From contig JAISXS010000041.1 of NCBI GenBank assembly GCA_031270385.1, positions 1 through 17,230 on the forward strand: a stretch of 17,230 bases of DNA, written 5' to 3'. A program made the translations under genes and the position numbers. Below are positions 14,223 through 17,230 of the stretch, one piece after another (position 1 is the stretch's first letter; every line of letters begins with the position of its first letter). This stretch comes from Puniceicoccales bacterium (lineage in GTDB: Bacteria; Verrucomicrobiota; Verrucomicrobiia; Opitutales; JAIRKQ01). The notes beneath the pieces were generated by a model. It worked only from the letters and a program-made list of their open reading frames with translations, ran no database searches and was not told the DNA's origin.

Positions 14223-15212
14223 CTACGCCGCTACCGCTTGCTGATTTACAGACATTTTCCCATGCTCTGCAATGGAGGCTATGAACGAGAAAGCCTCAGA
14301 ACAATCCTTGCAAGTTATAAGCTTGTCCCTGTAAAAAGAACCGATATCGACGGGTGACAATTGATTACCTCCCAGACAAAATGTTCCATCCACGACATCA
14401 GATGCCTTCTGTATTATGTTATACCCATCTTCGATTTCCTGGCCATGTGCTTTCCTAAGTTCTTCCCTTGCTTCCGATAAAATTTGCTTGAAAATTGGAG
14501 AAAATTTTTTCGTAGTTTCCAAATCTTTCAGCTTAGCTTCCCATTCCTCCCTTCTCTCAACACCATAGGGATCCGTTCTTCCCTCTAGGCGAAGCAACAT
14601 ATCCTTGCACCTCCTTATCTCGCTGTCGCACGAACTTTCATGGAGATCTTCGATGGAGACCAAATATCCAAGAACATTGTCTTGTTCCGTGACTTCGTAA
14701 AATTCCGAGGAGATATCCATCAACACGTATTTTGGCAAATCGCCCAGCGAATATACAGACGAATCTTCCGCGGTAAACAAAATACCAGCCATAAGGTCCC
14801 TAACAGCACCATCGGAATCATCTCTCCTGCCCATATTTGCAAAAACATGTTCATTTTGCTGCATAAACCTTTGCTTAAGGCGGTTCAATTTGTGTTCGTA
14901 TTCCGTATACCTGTGTGGGTTTGATTCCGTATCCCTGTGTGGGTTTACGCGTTTATCTAATCTTCCAACGTACTCAGCTAAAAGTTTTTTCCGCTCTGTC
15001 GCTTTTTTTTTGTCTTCGAAATCGCGCTTTGAGACTTTGTCCTGATTGATCCTCGTATCCTTTGGACAATCGTCCATTTCTAGGGCTGCTTCGATAGGAG
15101 ACTTCGATTCCGTGTGACACTTGACCTGGCATCCATCGTATTCCTGTCCGAGAACGACGTCCTCAAGCTCGCCGGTCACCATGGACGTACCAACTCCACC
15201 TATACTACTCAT
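14223..15212 (-). CDS. sctW: SctW first half (YopN/CopN gatekeeper N-terminal region), 329 aa
   Basis: As the first gene of a virA-like operon, this corresponds to YopN/SctW. Residues 1-30 are Ser/Gly-rich, as expected of a T3SS export signal. Residues about 60-125 are highly charged and helical (chaperone-binding region). The HrpJ-type first bundle follows from about 135 (AVRDLMAGILFTAEDSSVYS; ILSEAREELRKAHGQEIEDG). It ends at AFSFIASIAEHGK, where the next SctW helical bundle would begin; that bundle is in the downstream gene. A 24-bp tandem duplication adds NPHRDTES/NPHRYTEY at residues 90-105. Identification relies on fold pattern and gene order more than on direct residue matches. The ATG at 15212 has a weak site (gagaaatt). 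The operon promoter should lie in 15213-15320. Confidence 0.7.
   Translation of the reverse strand: MSSIGGVGTSMVTGELEDVVLGQEYDGCQVKCHTESKSPIEAALEMDDCPKDTRINQDKVSKRDFEDKKKATERKKLLAEYVGRLDKRVNPHRDTESNPHRYTEYEHKLNRLKQRFMQQNEHVFANMGRRDDSDGAVRDLMAGILFTAEDSSVYSLGDLPKYVLMDISSEFYEVTEQDNVLGYLVSIEDLHESSCDSEIRRCKDMLLRLEGRTDPYGVERREEWEAKLKDLETTKKFSPIFKQILSEAREELRKAHGQEIEDGYNIIQKASDVVDGTFCLGGNQLSPVDIGSFYRDKLITCKDCSEAFSFIASIAEHGKMSVNQQAVAA
14900..14947 (-). repeat. 24-bp tandem duplication inside sctW
   Basis: Two consecutive 24-bp units, ATTCCGTATACCTGTGTGGG+TTTG and ATTCCGTATCCCTGTGTGGG+TTTA, differ at only two positions. The phase is kept, giving an eight-residue repeat. Near identity suggests a recent duplication in the charged chaperone-binding region. 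Confidence 0.85.
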
Positions 15213-15320
15213 AATTTCTCAAGCATTCTACAACTTATGAAAAAAAATAAAAGCAAATTCCACCCACGCGCGACTTACACCCACGAATAGAGAAGCTATA
15301 CGCCAGAAACTGGGAAGTAC

Positions 15321-16079
15321 CTAGAACGAACAATCGATTGACGCATTCATCCAGGTAAAATTTTTTGTGGTGCCGCTGTTAACCCACGAATTTTTGTTTG
15401 CCGAGTTGCCTTCGTAGGCTACACCAACTCTCGCCGTTGCATTACTGTTAATGTCGTACACAATATCAGCCGTGGCGCCGTAGTAAAAAAAATCCCTTTT
15501 TTCATGATCCGCGATGCATTCGCCGCTACACTTTCTCGCTCTTTCATAGCCAACTTTAGCGCCAATTCTCACGCCAACACCCGGGGCAACGATATCACCG
15601 AGGTCAAATTTGTGCGAAACCTTGGTTTCTATAGAAAAATCCTCGTTATTGAAGTCATAAAACGAGTAGACCGCCGGCGACAGAAGAACGTTCGCCGTAA
15701 CACCGCCGTAAATTTCATTGGAATGTTTCTGCTTGTCGCCCGACAGGTAGAAATAGCGCGTGTACCCGGCTTCTAGTGTAAGCATGTCGGTTGCTTCATA
15801 CGTGAAACCTATGCACGGCGATACTCTGCCGTATTTTTGCTCCAGCGCCGCTATCACATCAGTGGAAAGAAACACCTTCAGCTCATCGGAAGCTTTGTAG
15901 CCAACGGTCACACTTGGCACAATCACCCTTCCGCATATTTTGCAACCGTGTGCAACACGCTCCGTCGCAAACTTTGTACCAACCACGAGCTCAAAGTCGC
16001 CTCCAGTTGCTCCCATACTCGCCACACGAAACGTTAAGACTCCAATCAAAAAAACCAGAATTACCGATGACTTTTTCAT
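15321..16079 (-). CDS. Outer-membrane beta-barrel protein, 252 aa
   Basis: A Sec signal peptide (MKKSSVILVFLIGVLTFRV, cleavage near residue 24) is followed by alternating hydrophobic/polar strands typical of a small barrel (FELVVGTKF; VIVPSVTVGYKA; LTLEAGYTRYFYL; GVRIGAKVGYERA; ATADIVYDI; ATARVGVAYEG). The last strand ends in FTWMNASIDCSF, with the C-terminal phenylalanine recognised by the BAM complex. Two cysteine pairs occur: CKIC after the first strand and CSGEC in a later loop, plus one near the end, unusual for such barrels. MKK at 16079 was chosen over an in-frame GTG at 16109, which would put a charged, unlikely extension before the signal. It lies 108 bases upstream of sctW on the same strand. 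Function is unknown; a role at the host interface is inference. Confidence 0.8.
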   Translation of the reverse strand: MKKSSVILVFLIGVLTFRVASMGATGGDFELVVGTKFATERVAHGCKICGRVIVPSVTVGYKASDELKVFLSTDVIAALEQKYGRVSPCIGFTYEATDMLTLEAGYTRYFYLSGDKQKHSNEIYGGVTANVLLSPAVYSFYDFNNEDFSIETKVSHKFDLGDIVAPGVGVRIGAKVGYERARKCSGECIADHEKRDFFYYGATADIVYDINSNATARVGVAYEGNSANKNSWVNSGTTKNFTWMNASIDCSF

Positions 16080-16242
16080 AGACCAGACCACAGCGCGGGA
16101 CGAATGCACATGATTTAGTTGATGTCAAACATATTTTTCTACTTGTACTCAAGTTTTCGTATTTTTTGAAGAATTTTCACATTTATATCCTTTTCTTTCA
16201 GACACCATTTCTTTTAATCAGTCGGATGATCGGAGAAATGGT

Positions 16243-16989
16243 ATGCGGTTGGTAGCAATTTTCAAAAAATGTCTTGCGGTGATGATCGTGCTATGTTTTG
16301 TGTTTTTGCAGTCGCGGGTGAGTATGGTTGCTGCGGATATCGGAAACGGGAGTGGCGAAAACTCCGAAAAATCTTCGAAAACTGCCAAAAGCGGAAAAAT
16401 ATGCAGGCGAACTGGCCTTCACGGTAAGCGCGTAAAAATTGCTGACACGGAAGTAGTTGTGTGGAAGGGTGATATAACCACATTGCACGTCGATGCGATA
16501 GTTAATGCCGCCAATTCGTCGCTTTTGGGTGGTGGCGGAATCGACGGAGCGATTCACAGTGCAGCGGGCCCGCAACTTGAAAAAGAGTGTAGAGGACTTC
16601 CCGCAATTGGTGAAATACGGTGCGAGGTGGGAGATGCGAAAATTACCGGCGGCCATAATCTTCCAGCGAAATTCGTGATTCACACGGTTGGGCCACAGGT
16701 ATCTGCCGGTCATCCAAGTAGCAGCGATTCCAAAAATTTGAAAAATTGCTACCTGTCGTGTCTGGACCTATGTGAAAAATTTTCCATAAAATCAATAGCA
16801 TTTTGCTGTGTATCCTGTGGAATTTATGGATTTCCAAATAATCTGGCCGCAAAAATAGCTTTTGGTACAGTAAAAGAATATCTGAAGACACACCCAAAAA
16901 CTTCCTTGGATTTGGTGGTATTTTGTGTCTTTAGCAACGAGCAACTGAATTTGTACGACGGAGAACTGGATAGCGTCGCGAACAATTAA
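16243..16989 (+). CDS. Macro-domain protein with N-terminal signal peptide, 248 aa
   Basis: Macro domains bind ADP-ribose; the MacroD type removes ADP-ribose from proteins or hydrolyses O-acetyl-ADP-ribose. Here the domain covers about 65-240: KGDIT (75-79), NAANSSLLGGGGIDGAIH (88-105) with the asparagine and aspartate of the active site, GDAKITGGHNLPAKFVIHTVGP (130-151) and the phosphate loop SCGIYGFP (191-198). The residues needed for hydrolysis appear present. Before it is a signal peptide (two lysines, then CLAVMIVLCFVFL, cleavage near MVAA, residue 31) and a Ser/Lys/Gly linker. Most bacterial macro proteins are cytoplasmic, so export is unusual. The ATG at 16243 has GGAG seven bases upstream. 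It is divergent from the barrel gene, across a 163-bp gap. Confidence 0.88.
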   Translation: MRLVAIFKKCLAVMIVLCFVFLQSRVSMVAADIGNGSGENSEKSSKTAKSGKICRRTGLHGKRVKIADTEVVVWKGDITTLHVDAIVNAANSSLLGGGGIDGAIHSAAGPQLEKECRGLPAIGEIRCEVGDAKITGGHNLPAKFVIHTVGPQVSAGHPSSSDSKNLKNCYLSCLDLCEKFSIKSIAFCCVSCGIYGFPNNLAAKIAFGTVKEYLKTHPKTSLDLVVFCVFSNEQLNLYDGELDSVANN

Positions 16990-17008
16990 CAATAAAAAAA
17001 AGATTCGA

Positions 17009-17115
17009 TATAGCCATCTTACCCGAAAAAAGCATCCCCCCTAATTCCAAAAAACGGGAATCTTGCCGCTAAACATCGCCAGACTAGAATACTTTTCTCA
17101 AGTAAGATAACTATA
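17009..17115 (+). repeat. Palindromic repeat copy I, type 1, forward orientation
   Basis: This 107-bp copy has arms TATAGCCATCTTACCCG (17009-17025) and CAAGTAAGATAACTATA (17099-17115). CTTGCCGCTAAACATCG is identical to the matching stretch in copy C (4343-4449), more than 12 kb away. Confidence 0.85.
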
Positions 17116-17145
17116 GCAGCTCCGGTTAAGAAAGGCACAAAAAAA
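17112..17145 (+). repeat. Truncated type 2 repeat copy J
   Basis: TATAGCAGCTCCGGTTAAG followed by AAAGGCAC resembles the left arm of copy F (TATAGCTGTTTCACTTGAGAAGGGCGT), but no matching right arm follows within the window. As in the E-F pair, a type 2 start overlaps the terminal TATA of a type 1 copy. Confidence 0.45.
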
Positions 17146-17147
17146 GC

Positions 17148-17230
17148 ATGGTAAAGTGCATCGCCAAGGGAAGAGAAAAGAGGCAAGATATCCCTGAGTT
17201 TTCGTTTGAGTTTAGCCCAAAATTTTTCGA
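17148..17230 (+). CDS. Possible gene start running off the right edge
   Basis: An open frame of 27 codons begins at ATG 17148 (MVKCIAKGREKRQDIPEFSF...) and is still open at the window end. AAGAAAGG is 12-14 bases upstream, too far for a good binding site. The composition is protein-like, but the length is too short to judge and no family is recognised. Confidence 0.3.
   Translation, partial: MVKCIAKGREKRQDIPEFSFEFSPKFF

Larger units (their letters stand above)
16990..17147. other. Intergenic interval after the macro-domain gene
   Basis: It holds repeat copy I and the truncated copy J. No separate hairpin-plus-T-run terminator was seen for the macro gene; copy I could serve that role. Confidence 0.5.

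Noticed and set aside
14180..14225. Frameshift error creating an artificial sctW split
   Set aside because: Stops close both frames at the junction and the second gene has a strong ribosome binding site, so a single-base error would not restore one protein. Kept as a point to verify in reads.
15213..15232. TAGAATGCTT upstream of sctW as a repeat remnant
   Set aside because: It shares ten bases with the cores of copies B and E, but no arms or further similarity surround it; it is more likely a chance match or a -10-like sequence.
16079..16242. TTGACA at 16128-16123 (minus) as the barrel-gene promoter
   Set aside because: A good -35 match, but no acceptable -10 at 16-18 bases downstream, so it was not listed as a feature.

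Overview
The window reads as a piece of a PVC-group chromosome, most likely Verrucomicrobiota (Opitutales-like) and host-associated. Three observations support this. There is a Ysc-family type III secretion (T3SS) operon. There are several proteins that I associate, from memory and without a search, with conserved verrucomicrobial hypotheticals: the RG-rich 562-aa protein and the RelE-fold/membrane-protein pair. Ordinary housekeeping genes (mutS, prmA, tRNA-Glu) sit between them. Genes are closely packed, and almost every long non-coding gap is filled by one family of palindromic repeats.

Layout. 1-65: start of an IS630-type transposase running off the left edge. 88-417: small membrane protein. 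514-825: repeat cluster. 878-952: tRNA-Glu. 1184-4241 (minus): RG-rich conserved protein, glycine-zipper lipoprotein and prmA. 4343-4449: one repeat. 4481-5724 (minus): membrane protein translated behind a RelE/ParE-fold protein. 5879-9234 (plus): membrane protein, then mutS. 9280-9650: repeat cluster. 9727-10113: small disordered protein bracketed by inverted repeats. 10148-10275: repeats. 10280-15212 (minus): T3SS operon. 15321-16079 (minus): outer-membrane barrel. 16243-16989 (plus): macro-domain protein with a signal peptide. 17009-17145: repeats. 17148 to the end: possible start of another gene.

The T3SS operon reads sctW (first half), sctW second half joined to TyeA, a SycN-like chaperone, sctX, sctY, sctV. 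This is the same gene order as the Yersinia virA operon (yopN-tyeA-sycN-yscX-yscY-lcrD). Junctions are tight: 5 nt, 9 nt, 2 nt and a GTGA overlap. It encodes the export gate (SctV), the early substrate SctX with its chaperone SctY, and the gatekeeper complex that holds back effector release until host contact. The gatekeeper is cut at an unusual point: the downstream gene carries the second helical domain plus TyeA and has its own strong ribosome binding site.

The points most worth a second look are the nested-palindrome repeat family (13 full, short or broken copies ending in TATA next to an IS630-type element), the split gatekeeper, the exported macro domain beside the secretion locus, and the small ORF bracketed by inverted repeats. 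All family calls were made by reading the sequence; no database search was run.
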